Source of the DNA: Pedobacter cryoconitis
GTDB lineage: Bacteria > Bacteroidota > Bacteroidia > Sphingobacteriales > Sphingobacteriaceae
DNA: 64,000 nt
Assembly (NCBI RefSeq): GCF_014200605.1
Contig: NZ_JACHCE010000001.1
Coordinates: forward strand, 372,001-436,000
Direction of reading: 5' to 3'
The notes beneath the pieces were generated by a model. It ran no database searches. It had not been told where the DNA came from and saw nothing but the letters and a program-made list of their open reading frames with translations. The position numbers were made by a program, and so were the translations under genes. Below are positions 1 through 8,313 of the stretch, piece after piece (the first letter of the stretch is position 1; each line of letters starts with the position of its first letter).

Positions 1-1
1 A

Positions 2-1732
2 TCACAGGAATCACTGTCTGTCTATCAGCAAAATGTATTGAATGAATTGCTTATCCCCAATAAAAACAGGTTGTCGGATTTCAGTTCTTCTACCAATTAT
101 ACCTTCAGAAAAGAGACCCCGGCAAACAGGATCAATGCAACGGTATATTATTTCAATACCGACAGGACAAGCAGTCTTTTTAGTCAGTCGACTAATTATG
201 ATGGCTCAGAAATTTTTAAAACTAACCAGACTATTCATACTAAAGGAAATACACTTTTATCCAATATCATCGTAGACTTTAAGATGAAGACAAACCAGAT
301 CTTAAGTTATCAGTTTGGAGGGAATTTATTAAGAGATAAAGGGTTTAGTCCTCAGGAATCGGTTTATGGCGGGGTAGATAGTATTCATATTTTCTCTGCC
401 CAAAAGACTTCTATCGGATCTATGATCAACAAAGTCAATTATGATTATAAAGTAGCTAAAAACCTGATTTTAGGTTCAAGGACTTTCTGGTATACTGAAC
501 GTTCAGCTATTCCGGTGAGTGCCTCAACCGATCAGCAGACTATTTTTAATCAGGACCTGGTTTATAGAAAAAATAATATTGGCCAGTCAATTTTCTTAAG
601 ATATAAGCAGTCTGAATTTTTCTCCCCGTCTTTAGAGCTGAATGCCGGAAGAGTTTCAGAAGAGCTGAATGGACAGCATAATTTAAACGCCAGAGATCTG
701 GACAGAAGTATCATGACCTATAAAGCTAATTTTAAAGTCTTTGGGGAGAGAATACTCAAACGGATAAGATATGATGCTGTATTTGGTATTGATCATGGCG
801 ACTATAAAATGGGTAATGGAAAAAGGAATTACCTGAATTTTCCGTTCGATGCTAAAATCAGGTTCGAGAATAAACTGGATTTAATTGAGTTTAATGCAGC
901 AAATAAATTCACTCCTTACGATTTACAATCAGGGACAGTAGTTCTTCAATCTTACAACAGAGTTATTCAGGGAAGTACGGCATATCCTTTGAACCAGTCG
1001 AAAACAAGAATAATGGGGCTTAAATATGCACATAATGACTTTTTAAAGATGTTATCGTATGGTGGCAGCGCAAATTATGTCAAAAATATAGATCAGTTGA
1101 AAGATGCTTTTGTGAAGGTAATAGGGAATGGGTTACAGCAATACCAATTATACGCTATTCCTTCGGGTGAACAGTATTCGGTAGAAGCTTATGGGGCAAA
1201 AACAATTTTCAGTGCCGGATTTCCAATAAAACTAGATTTGAATTTCAAGTACCTGGCGAATAACTCACCGGTATATATTATGGGAAATCTATCATCTGTT
1301 AAGAATAAAGATAAGATCATCAGGGCAGGGCTCGAAAGTAATACCTCATCGCCTATAAACATAGAAATTAATACGAAAAATACGTTTTCTAATATAAACG
1401 TAGATGGAAACAGGTACTCATCATCCTATTCAACTAATAATTTTCTCTTAAAATACCGGACTAAAAAGAATGAGGCCACATTGACATTTTTATATAACAA
1501 TGATCATATCATTGGTAAAAAATATATCAGAAGGAATTTTAACCTGAGCCTTAAACGTACCATAGGTAAAACAATACTAGGAGTGGAGGCTGAGAACTTT
1601 GATGATATCTTCAAAATATTTGATAATACAGCTTACAATTCCATCTTAAATTTCCAGAACGGAATCAATACAGTTACTGTTAGAAATATGGCAATAAGCT
1701 ATATCATGTTCACTATTAAACAAAATTTTTAA
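2..1732 (+). CDS. Outer-membrane TonB-receptor-like beta-barrel protein, 5' end missing
   Basis: The frame is open from base 2 with no stop, and no convincing start codon lies inside the window, so this is the C-terminal part of a gene that begins upstream. The visible 577 codons alternate polar and hydrophobic residues with many aromatic girdle residues and Asn/Asp/Gly-rich turns, and end in F, as expected of an outer-membrane beta-barrel of the TonB-dependent receptor/carboxypeptidase-regulatory-domain type. The plug and any N-terminal domain would be outside. Only 15 bp separate it from the GLPGLI gene, a pairing common in Bacteroidota, so the two are probably one operon. Transported substrate is unknown. 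Confidence 0.7.
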   Translation, partial: SQESLSVYQQNVLNELLIPNKNRLSDFSSSTNYTFRKETPANRINATVYYFNTDRTSSLFSQSTNYDGSEIFKTNQTIHTKGNTLLSNIIVDFKMKTNQILSYQFGGNLLRDKGFSPQESVYGGVDSIHIFSAQKTSIGSMINKVNYDYKVAKNLILGSRTFWYTERSAIPVSASTDQQTIFNQDLVYRKNNIGQSIFLRYKQSEFFSPSLELNAGRVSEELNGQHNLNARDLDRSIMTYKANFKVFGERILKRIRYDAVFGIDHGDYKMGNGKRNYLNFPFDAKIRFENKLDLIEFNAANKFTPYDLQSGTVVLQSYNRVIQGSTAYPLNQSKTRIMGLKYAHNDFLKMLSYGGSANYVKNIDQLKDAFVKVIGNGLQQYQLYAIPSGEQYSVEAYGAKTIFSAGFPIKLDLNFKYLANNSPVYIMGNLSSVKNKDKIIRAGLESNTSSPINIEINTKNTFSNINVDGNRYSSSYSTNNFLLKYRTKKNEATLTFLYNNDHIIGKKYIRRNFNLSLKRTIGKTILGVEAENFDDIFKIFDNTAYNSILNFQNGINTVTVRNMAISYIMFTIKQNF

Positions 1733-1747
1733 TTTAAATCCTGTTTT

Positions 1748-2488
1748 ATGAAAACATCAATTGCAACTTTATTTATGTTATTGGCTTTGACTGGTATGCA
1801 GCTTAAAGCCCAGACTGCTAAAAAGCAGATTTTAAGAGTAGACTATACAACCAATCCCGGTTCACCAAAATTACTGGAGATTATCAGGTTACAGATTAAG
1901 GACCCTGTACTTCTTCAAAAGACTGTAAACCTGATCGATAAGTATAAATATTATTTCACATTAAATGTCAATTTACAGACCAGTGAATCTGTTTTTAAGC
2001 TGGATTCTGTGACTAAAGTTGAGAAAGTAAAAGTAGTTGGAAATGGAGAATATGGCTTCAGGAATAAGGATAATGGCTATCTGTGCAATGAGAATTTTAT
2101 GAGTTCAAATTATACAATAAAGGGATCGGTAAAAGATTTGCAATGGGAGATCAAAGAAGACACACTGACGCTGGGCGGATATAAATGTGTTAAAGCTACA
2201 TTGAAACAAATGCCTGATGTTATTGTCTGGTTCACTCCTGATATCCCGGTGAGCAGCGGCCCTTATATGTTCCATGGTTTACCAGGGCTGGTGATGAAAA
2301 TGCAGAACAACTTTGAAGAAACTATAGCAACCAGGGTGGCTTATCAGGGTGATGTTAATGTATTCAACACGGATGCTGAAAATATAATGGCAAAATCAAA
2401 ATCAACAAAAATAGTCTCACTCAGTGAAATTGTTGTGGCAAAATCAAATTTTATGCGTATGATTGAAAGTAAGACTAGTAAAGACTAA
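1748..2488 (+). CDS. GLPGLI family secreted protein
   Basis: 246 aa with a signal peptide (residues 1-22, cleavage likely after LKAQ). The family signature reads GLPGLV at residues 177-182, preceded by a conserved WFTPDIPVSSGP stretch. GLPGLI proteins are exported proteins of unknown biochemical role, found in Bacteroidota and often encoded directly after a carboxypeptidase-regulatory-like/TonB-receptor protein, which is the case here. A perfect hairpin terminator follows at 2525-2559. Family assignment is secure; function is not known. Confidence 0.85.
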   Translation: MKTSIATLFMLLALTGMQLKAQTAKKQILRVDYTTNPGSPKLLEIIRLQIKDPVLLQKTVNLIDKYKYYFTLNVNLQTSESVFKLDSVTKVEKVKVVGNGEYGFRNKDNGYLCNENFMSSNYTIKGSVKDLQWEIKEDTLTLGGYKCVKATLKQMPDVIVWFTPDIPVSSGPYMFHGLPGLVMKMQNNFEETIATRVAYQGDVNVFNTDAENIMAKSKSTKIVSLSEIVVAKSNFMRMIESKTSKD

Positions 2489-2524
2489 GGGCTTAAAAAA
2501 ACAGAGTTAGAGTTCTCTGGGAAA

Positions 2525-2559
2525 AAGTCGTATCATTTTCTAATGATACGGCTCTTTTT
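2525..2559. terminator. Bidirectional intrinsic terminator between convergent genes
   Basis: A perfect 9-bp stem (2529-2537 with 2542-2550, loop TTCT) extends by further outer pairs. It is flanked by a run of A on the left and CTTTTT on the right, so it can end transcripts from both the GLPGLI gene and the convergent small exported-protein gene. Confidence 0.8.
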
Positions 2560-2567
2560 ATTGATGA

Positions 2568-2954
2568 TTATGGTTTAGCGACCTGTGTATTCATAGCTTT
2601 CAATTTAGTCAGCTGATCTGGTGTAAGAATAGTCTTATATTGCTCCATACGATATTGAGCAATTTCTTTAGATCCTGCGTTTTTTTTCTGATCAGCCTGC
2701 TTCAATGCATCTTTTTTATTGATACATTCTGTATTCACAGCTAAAATTTTATTGTACTGATCATCGTTCAAAGAAAGTTTTTGCTTCAATTCTTTGGAAT
2801 ATGGAATGGCACGCTGTGCTGCAGGAACCTGCGTCTTCTGAACCATTTTTTGAGCTGTTACCTGTTGTTTTTGTCCGGCAGCAACAGGAGCTGTTTGTGC
2901 GGCAGCAGTAAGTCCTGCAGCTGCAAATGTGAATGCTAAAAGTAACTTTTTCAT
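2568..2954 (-). CDS. Small exported protein, Spy/CpxP-like helical type
   Basis: 128 aa. Residues 1-19 form a signal peptide ending AAAQ. An Ala/Gln-rich linker (about 20-50) follows, then a helical region with LSLNDDQYNKIL and ILTPDQLTKLKAM segments. These resemble the repeated L-[ST]-x-x-Q pattern of periplasmic Spy/CpxP-like proteins and DUF4890-like Bacteroidota proteins. The length is shorter than typical Spy. The gene is monocistronic, ending at the shared terminator. A chaperone or metal-sensing role would be inference only; it is best treated as a hypothetical exported helical protein. Confidence 0.6.
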   Translation of the reverse strand: MKKLLLAFTFAAAGLTAAAQTAPVAAGQKQQVTAQKMVQKTQVPAAQRAIPYSKELKQKLSLNDDQYNKILAVNTECINKKDALKQADQKKNAGSKEIAQYRMEQYKTILTPDQLTKLKAMNTQVAKP

Positions 2955-3085
2955 AAGTTTTGTTTTTATATATAATATTAATGATAATTAACGAGTAATT
3001 TAAGCCGATCAATATGAGGTGCTTAAACAATTTGCGAATTGAATTTAAGTAGCTCCTTAAAACCTGAAAACCAAATTTATAAACA

Positions 3086-3532
3086 ATGAAAAAATTAATT
3101 CTTGCTCTATTTCTGATTACATCCTGTATGCTTGTAAAAGCTCAGGAAGCCACAAATCCTACCACTAAAGAAGAAACTGAAGTCGCTGCGGTAGTCGAAA
3201 AATTAAGAGCAGCAATGATCAGTGGAAACAAGTCTGATCTGGAAAGTGTGACCTCTGCCGATTTAACTTATGGACATTCTGGTGGTAAAATTCAGAATAA
3301 AGCTGCTTTTATAGATGATATTACTTCAAAAAGATCAGATTTTAAAACTATTGAATTGACCAAACAATCGATTACAATCCAGAATAATATCGCTATAGTA
3401 CGCCATGTTTTAGTCGCAGATACTAATGATGGGGGGAAGCCTGCACATATCAGTCTTGGAATAGTCCTGGTTTTAAAGAAAGAAAAGGAAGACTGGAAAA
3501 TAATTGCCAGACGCGCATTCCATGTAGATTAA
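3086..3532 (+). CDS. Exported SnoaL/NTF2-like protein (DUF4440 type)
   Basis: 148 aa with a signal peptide (1-20, ending VKAQ). The mature part has the layout of an NTF2-fold protein: an N-terminal helix (VAAVVEKLRAAMISGNKSDLESVTSADLTYGHSGG), then strands ending VLVLKKEKEDWKIIARRAF, with the C-terminal K-x-x-x-W-K-I pattern typical of DUF4440. These small cone-shaped folds bind hydrophobic ligands or act as minor hydrolases or isomerases, and no catalytic set is obvious here. It stands alone, converging on the LacI gene. Confidence 0.7.
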   Translation: MKKLILALFLITSCMLVKAQEATNPTTKEETEVAAVVEKLRAAMISGNKSDLESVTSADLTYGHSGGKIQNKAAFIDDITSKRSDFKTIELTKQSITIQNNIAIVRHVLVADTNDGGKPAHISLGIVLVLKKEKEDWKIIARRAFHVD

Positions 3533-3563
3533 TATTTTTACAAAACGCTAATCTTTTGAGATC

Positions 3564-4580
3564 TTAATGATTACGTATTGATAAGCTTGTATCCAGGATC
3601 TTTTTCTCAAAATCATGAACCGGATACTTGCTTTCTATTAAATTAAGCAGCATATCGGTTGCAATTTGTCCCATTTCAAAGGCTGGCTGACGAACAGATG
3701 TCAGGGTAGGACACATCAGGTTAAGCACATCAGAATTACAAAAACCTGCAATGACCATTTCTTGTGGTACTTTAACTTTCAACTCTTTAAATACGACCAG
3801 GGCACCTATACTTAAACGGTCACTGGCTACGAAAATACCATCAGGTTTTTCCTTCATATTCATCAATTCTTTGATGGCCATTTCAGTTTCTTCCTGAAAC
3901 ATACCTCCATGTGCACAATACTTAATATAAGCCTCATTCAAAAGAAGGCCATGTTTTGCTAAAGCCTGTTTATAACCATTTAATCGTTCTACACTAATAG
4001 ATAAATGGTCTGAACTTGTTAAATGAGCAATGCGTTTGCAACCCTGGCTAATCAGATATTCTGTGGCTTCAAATGCACCTTTTTCATTATTTGCTATGAT
4101 TTGATGCGTTTTTATCTGATCCGTTACCCGGTCAAAAAACACAATAGGCAAACCCCGCTGATGTAAGTTCTGAAGATAAGAGGTATCCGTAGTTTCTGAA
4201 GATAAAGAGACCAGTAAACCATCTACCGACCTGGATGCCAGATGTTGTATGTTAACCTTTTCACGTGCATAGAATTCATGGGTCTGAGTAATAATTACAT
4301 GATAACCACGATCATAAGCAATGGATTCAATACCATTGACCACCTGTGCAAAATACTGGTTAGCTACTTCACTCAGTGAAACCCCAATCGATTTACTTCT
4401 GCGTTCTTTTAAACTTAATGCAATAGGATTTGGACGGTAATTGATTTTTTGCGCATAGTCAAGAACAAGTTTTTTGGTCTCCGGACTGATTTCATGCGTA
4501 TCACGCAAAGCTCTCGAAACAGTGGAGGTTGAAAGGCCTAATGCCTTGGCTATGTCTTTTAAAGTAAAGGGCTCAAACAT
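3564..4580 (-). CDS. LacI/GalR family transcriptional regulator
   Basis: 338 aa. The N-terminal helix-turn-helix (residues about 6-25, TLKDIAKALGLSTSTVSRAL) is the canonical LacI type. It is followed by the hinge helix region (RPNPIALSLKERRSKSIGV, about 50-69) and a periplasmic-binding-protein-like sensor domain that ends with a standard ILDTSLSIRNH tail. It is divergently transcribed from the uronate operon across a 158-bp region holding two dyad elements, so it is probably the local regulator of uronate catabolism. The inducer is likely a pathway intermediate such as KDG, but this is inferred from position only. Confidence 0.88.
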   Translation of the reverse strand: MFEPFTLKDIAKALGLSTSTVSRALRDTHEISPETKKLVLDYAQKINYRPNPIALSLKERRSKSIGVSLSEVANQYFAQVVNGIESIAYDRGYHVIITQTHEFYAREKVNIQHLASRSVDGLLVSLSSETTDTSYLQNLHQRGLPIVFFDRVTDQIKTHQIIANNEKGAFEATEYLISQGCKRIAHLTSSDHLSISVERLNGYKQALAKHGLLLNEAYIKYCAHGGMFQEETEMAIKELMNMKEKPDGIFVASDRLSIGALVVFKELKVKVPQEMVIAGFCNSDVLNLMCPTLTSVRQPAFEMGQIATDMLLNLIESKYPVHDFEKKILDTSLSIRNH

Positions 4581-4738
4581 AAAATCCGTTGCGGATATTG
4601 TAAATCATACAAGTCTACAAATAATTTCTGGTTGTGCCGGGAACGATTGCACAATAATTTATATCGTTTTGTTTCATTCTGCGCCTAAAACTATGTAGAC
4701 TTGTTGTCATTGCAAATAAAATATTAAACCAGATATTT
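4581..4738. promoter_or_regulatory. Divergent control region between lacI-type gene and uronate operon, with two dyads
   Basis: A 10-bp sequence CAAGTCTACA (4610-4619) recurs in exact inverted orientation as TGTAGACTTG at 4694-4703, close to either gene. Between them lies a second dyad, TTGTGC (4632-4637) and GCACAA (4649-4654), with an 11-base spacer. Either could be an operator for the adjacent LacI-family protein; the 84-bp spacing of the first pair would suit DNA looping. No perfect TAnnTTTG promoter element was found in the region. Confidence 0.45.
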
Positions 4739-5554
4739 ATGAATAAATTCCACTTAATAATTTCCAGTATCCTTGTTTTTACTGCTTTAAATGGTAATGC
4801 ACAAAACAAAAAAACAGATTCACTCACAGTAATGCTGGACTCGTATTTCAATAATGAAACGAAAAAAGATCAGGCTGGCAATCTTGTTTCCTGGCATTAT
4901 AAATGGGAAGAACATACAAATGGAGGTTTTTCTTTGTGGGGAGATGAATTCAGAAAATCGGGCTTCCGGACTTCCACACTTTATGCAGCCCCAACTGCGC
5001 AAAACCTAAAGGGATCATCTGTTTATATTATTGTAGATCCGGATACGGAACAAGAAAGCAGTGATCCTGAATTTATTCAGGCAGCTCATGTTAAAACGAT
5101 TTCTGAATGGGTTAAAAAGGGAGGGATACTCATCCTGATGGGCAACGATATTGGCAATGCTGAACTGGAACATTTTAATACACTGACCAAAGTATTTGGG
5201 GTTCAGTTTAATATGGACTGTAAAGGAAAAGTAACCGGTGACCAGTTTGAAATGGGAAAGATAAATGTACCTGCCGGTAATCCTGTATTTAAAACAGCAA
5301 AACAATTGTTTATCAAAGAATTCAGTAGTTTAGCTATCACAGCCCCGGCAAAATCTATTTTGAAAGACAGAGACGGTAATGATGTGATTGCTTTATCAAA
5401 ATATGGTAAAGGCTCAGTGATCATCGTAGGTGATCCCTGGTTATATAATGAGTATGTGGACGGTAAAAAACTTCCTGCCGAATATGATAACCTGAAAGCA
5501 GGTACTGATCTGGTTCATTGGATTTCAAACCAGATTTCAGCAGCTAAAAAATAA
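4739..5554 (+). CDS. Exported GATase-like (DUF4350-type) protein related to the C-terminal module of uronyl hydrolases
   Basis: 271 aa with a signal peptide (1-22, ending GNAQ). The body (LDSYFNNETKKD, YKWEEHTNGGFSLWG, YIIVDPDTEQESSDPEF, GGILILMGNDIGNAELEHFN, YGKGSVIIVGDPWLYNEYVDG) matches, from memory, the module often fused to the C-terminus of Bacteroidota GH88/GH105 unsaturated rhamnogalacturonyl hydrolases. It has a glutamine-amidotransferase-like fold, without a recognisable catalytic Cys. Here the hydrolase module is absent and the gene heads the uronate operon. It probably works in the periplasm with the separately encoded GH88 at 22819. The role is inferred; the relationship to the fused module should be confirmed by profile search. 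Confidence 0.65.
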   Translation: MNKFHLIISSILVFTALNGNAQNKKTDSLTVMLDSYFNNETKKDQAGNLVSWHYKWEEHTNGGFSLWGDEFRKSGFRTSTLYAAPTAQNLKGSSVYIIVDPDTEQESSDPEFIQAAHVKTISEWVKKGGILILMGNDIGNAELEHFNTLTKVFGVQFNMDCKGKVTGDQFEMGKINVPAGNPVFKTAKQLFIKEFSSLAITAPAKSILKDRDGNDVIALSKYGKGSVIIVGDPWLYNEYVDGKKLPAEYDNLKAGTDLVHWISNQISAAKK

Positions 5555-5584
5555 TTTGCGCTTTAAAAAAAATGTATTTCAATG

Positions 5585-5596
5585 GGCTTTAAAGCC
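5585..5596. promoter_or_regulatory. 12-bp perfect palindrome upstream of kduI
   Basis: GGCTTTAAAGCC is fully self-complementary, centred 23 bp before the kduI ATG in the 59-bp gap after the preceding gene. It is too tight for a stable RNA hairpin, so a protein-binding site is more likely than a terminator. No regulator is identified. Confidence 0.3.
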
Positions 5597-5613
5597 TCAT
5601 AACAATTATTACA

Positions 5614-6453
5614 ATGAAAGATATGAAAGTATTACATGCGGTACATCCGGATGACTTTAAATCGTATGATACTGAAAAAATCAGATCAAGGTTTTTACTT
5701 GCTGATTTGAAAGAAGAAAATAAGGCCAATTTTGCCTATACACACTATGACAGAATGATTGTTGGACTAGTACATCCTGTTTCTGAAACAGTGGTATTGG
5801 GCAACTATTCAAATCTTCGTGCTGATTATTTTCTGGAAAGAAGAGAAATAGGAATTATCAATGTTGGCGGGGCAGGTCGTATTGAAGCAGACGGGAAAAC
5901 ATTTGAAGTAAATAAACTGGATGCACTTTACCTTGGAAAAGGGGTAAAAGAAGTAAACTTTAAAAGTACTGATGCTGCAAATCCGGCAGTTTTTTATTGT
6001 CTTTCGACTCCTGCACATCAGGTTTATCCTGTAACATTATTAGTTCATGCAGATGCAATTTCTACAGAATTAGGTAGTTTAAGTACGGCAAATGAACGCA
6101 GAATCATTAAATATATCCACAAAGACGGAATTCAAAGCAGTCAATTGGTGATGGGCTTAACTATACTGGCCAATGGCAGTGTCTGGAATACGATGCCGGC
6201 ACATACCCATGACAGAAGAATGGAAGCATATTTCTATTTTGATGTAGCTGCAGATCAGCGTGTATTCCATTTAATGGGACAACCGCAGGAAACCCGTCAT
6301 GTTTTAATGGGTAACCATGATGCTATTGTTTCCCCGCCATGGAGTATCCATTCGGGAAGCGGTACGCAGAATTACAGTTTTATCTGGGGTATGGGAGGTG
6401 AAAACCTTGATTATGCAGATATGGACCCGGTTGCAATTCAAGATATACGTTAA
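5614..6453 (+). CDS. kduI: 5-dehydro-4-deoxy-D-glucuronate isomerase (KduI, EC 5.3.1.17)
   Basis: 279 aa, the usual KduI length. It isomerises 5-keto-4-deoxyuronate (from unsaturated uronic acids released by lyases and GH88) to 2,5-diketo-3-deoxygluconate in the cytoplasm. The N-terminus (MKVLHAVHPDDFKSYDTEKIR) and the cupin metal site are visible: His197 and His199 in PAHTHDRRMEAY, Glu204, and His246 in PPWSIHSG. These match E. coli H196/H198/E203/H245. It overlaps the next gene by one base (TAATG), which points to translational coupling with the reductase of the following pathway step. Confidence 0.96.
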   Translation: MKDMKVLHAVHPDDFKSYDTEKIRSRFLLADLKEENKANFAYTHYDRMIVGLVHPVSETVVLGNYSNLRADYFLERREIGIINVGGAGRIEADGKTFEVNKLDALYLGKGVKEVNFKSTDAANPAVFYCLSTPAHQVYPVTLLVHADAISTELGSLSTANERRIIKYIHKDGIQSSQLVMGLTILANGSVWNTMPAHTHDRRMEAYFYFDVAADQRVFHLMGQPQETRHVLMGNHDAIVSPPWSIHSGSGTQNYSFIWGMGGENLDYADMDPVAIQDIR

Positions 6454-7268
6454 TGGAAAACACATTCTCATTAAAAGATAAGGTCATTATTGTGACCGGC
6501 GGTACTGGAATTTTAGGCGGTGCTTTTGTCGATGCAATAGTTGAAGCAGGGGGAGCAGTAGGGATTTTAGGCCGGAATGCTCAGATCGCCAATGAACGTG
6601 CGGATGCAATTAATAAAGCGGGTGGCAGGGCTATTGCACTGGTAGCAGATGTGATGGACAAAAGTCAGTTATTGAATTGCAGGGCTCAGATATTAGAAAA
6701 ATTCGGTAAAATAGATGGTTTAGTGAATGCAGCGGGTGGCAATCAGCCCGAAGGTGTTTTACAGCCAGAAGAAGATATTTTCCAAATGAACCTGGATGGA
6801 ATGAAACAGGTTATGGATCTGAACTTATGGGGGACAATCATTCCTACGCAGGTTTTTGGACAATTCATTGCTAAAGGAGGTAAAGGAAGCATAGTCAATA
6901 TCTCTTCTATGAACTCCAAAAGAGTAATCACTAAAGTTTTGGGTTATAATCTGGGTAAAGCAGGCGTTGATTATTATAATCAGTGGTTTGCTGTAGAATT
7001 GGCTAACCGTTATGGTGGGGCAATCCGGATGAATGCAATTGCACCAGGATTTTTTCTTACTGAACAAAACCGTACACTGTTAACCAATACCGACGGAAGT
7101 TATACCAATCGTGGGGGGCTGGCTATTCAGCAAACCCCATTTAAACGTTTCGGACATCCGGATGAATTAAAAGGTGCTTTAATCTGGCTGCTGAGTGATG
7201 CTTCGCAATTTGTAACGGGAGCTATGATTTGTGTTGATGGTGGTTTCTCGGTATTTGGAGGTGTTTAA
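6453..7268 (+). CDS. SDR-family oxidoreductase, KduD-like step of uronate catabolism
   Basis: 271-aa short-chain dehydrogenase. The cofactor motif TGGTGILG is at 15-22 and NAAGG at 92-96; the catalytic set is Ser151/152, Tyr165 and Lys169 (YNLGK). Position between kduI and KDG kinase implies reduction of 2,5-diketo-3-deoxygluconate to KDG (the KduD reaction). It is longer than classical KduD (about 253 aa), with an insert around residues 97-125. In this it resembles the Bacteroidota SDRs annotated as D-mannonate or DEH reductases, so fructuronate or DEH reduction is an alternative. Start ATG overlaps the kduI stop codon. Confidence 0.85.
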   Translation: MENTFSLKDKVIIVTGGTGILGGAFVDAIVEAGGAVGILGRNAQIANERADAINKAGGRAIALVADVMDKSQLLNCRAQILEKFGKIDGLVNAAGGNQPEGVLQPEEDIFQMNLDGMKQVMDLNLWGTIIPTQVFGQFIAKGGKGSIVNISSMNSKRVITKVLGYNLGKAGVDYYNQWFAVELANRYGGAIRMNAIAPGFFLTEQNRTLLTNTDGSYTNRGGLAIQQTPFKRFGHPDELKGALIWLLSDASQFVTGAMICVDGGFSVFGGV

Positions 7269-7290
7269 CCCTAATAATCAGGTTTAAAAA

Positions 7291-8313
7291 ATGGGAAAAG
7301 TATTAAACTTTGGAGAGCTATTATTGCGGATCTGTCCTGATGCAGCAGGAGACTGGCTCAGGAAAAATGAGCTGCCTTTTTACGTTGGGGGTGCAGAATT
7401 AAATGTAGCTACAGCATTAGCCCTATGGGGAATCCCTTCGGCTTATCTGACGGCTTTACCTCCTAATTCATTAACTGAACAATTGGTTGGCTATATTCAG
7501 GATTTAAATATAGATACGACTGCAATTCAATATACGGGAGAGAGAGTAGGCTTATACTATTTACATCAGGGTAAAGACCTTAAAAATGCGGGTGTTATTT
7601 ATGACAGAAGCGGCTCCTCTTTTGCAACTTTAAAAACAGGTACAATCAACTGGGACGAAGTCTTCAAAGATGTTTCCTGGTTTCATTTGAGTGCGATATG
7701 CCCTGCAGTAAGTTTAGCAGCGGCCGAAGTTTGTGAAGAAGCTTTAAAAGAAGCATCAGCAAGGCAGATCAGAATCTCTATTGACTTAAATTATAGAGCT
7801 AAACTATGGAAATATGGTAAAGAACCAATTGATATTTTACCAGGTTTAGTTCAGTACTGTGATGTGGTGATGGGAAACCTTTGGGCTGCTGAAAAGATGC
7901 TGGGTATTCCTGTGCCCGAAGGTCTGGCTGATGCTGATCAGAAAGACCTTTATTTACAACAGGCAGAGCTGAGTTCTAAAGAATTGATTTACAGATTTCC
8001 CCGGTGTAAGATAGTTGCAAATACCTTTCGTTTTGATGAAAATGAGATAGGCGTAAAATACTATTCTACACTGTTTACGGAGGATAAATTAACAGTATCA
8101 AAGCAGTATTCAGCAGAAAAAATTATAAATAAAGTAGGTAGTGGTGACTGTTATATGGCGGGGTTGATCTATGGTTTTTACCAGAACCGGCCAACGGCAG
8201 CGGTAATAGAGTTTGCAACGGCTGCAGCATTCTCTAAGCTCTTTGTAGAGGGAGATGCAACCACAGTAAAAGCAGAAGACATTATAGAAAATGTAAGTAA
8301 TTATGAAAACTAA
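7291..8313 (+). CDS. kdgK: 2-dehydro-3-deoxygluconate kinase (PfkB family)
   Basis: 340-aa PfkB-family sugar kinase. The N-terminal substrate-binding GGAELNVA motif is at 33-40, and the C-terminal PfkB signature includes VGSGDCYMAGL with the catalytic base Asp286. It would phosphorylate 2-keto-3-deoxygluconate to KDPG with ATP in the cytoplasm. It sits between the SDR reductase and KDPG aldolase, and its last 11 bases overlap the aldolase gene, supporting coordinated translation. Substrate assignment rests on pathway context as much as on the fold. Confidence 0.9.
   Translation: MGKVLNFGELLLRICPDAAGDWLRKNELPFYVGGAELNVATALALWGIPSAYLTALPPNSLTEQLVGYIQDLNIDTTAIQYTGERVGLYYLHQGKDLKNAGVIYDRSGSSFATLKTGTINWDEVFKDVSWFHLSAICPAVSLAAAEVCEEALKEASARQIRISIDLNYRAKLWKYGKEPIDILPGLVQYCDVVMGNLWAAEKMLGIPVPEGLADADQKDLYLQQAELSSKELIYRFPRCKIVANTFRFDENEIGVKYYSTLFTEDKLTVSKQYSAEKIINKVGSGDCYMAGLIYGFYQNRPTAAVIEFATAAAFSKLFVEGDATTVKAEDIIENVSNYEN

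Noticed and set aside
42..275. Open frame of 77 codons at the window start
   Set aside because: It lies in another frame inside the receptor gene, with composition unlike neighbouring proteins.
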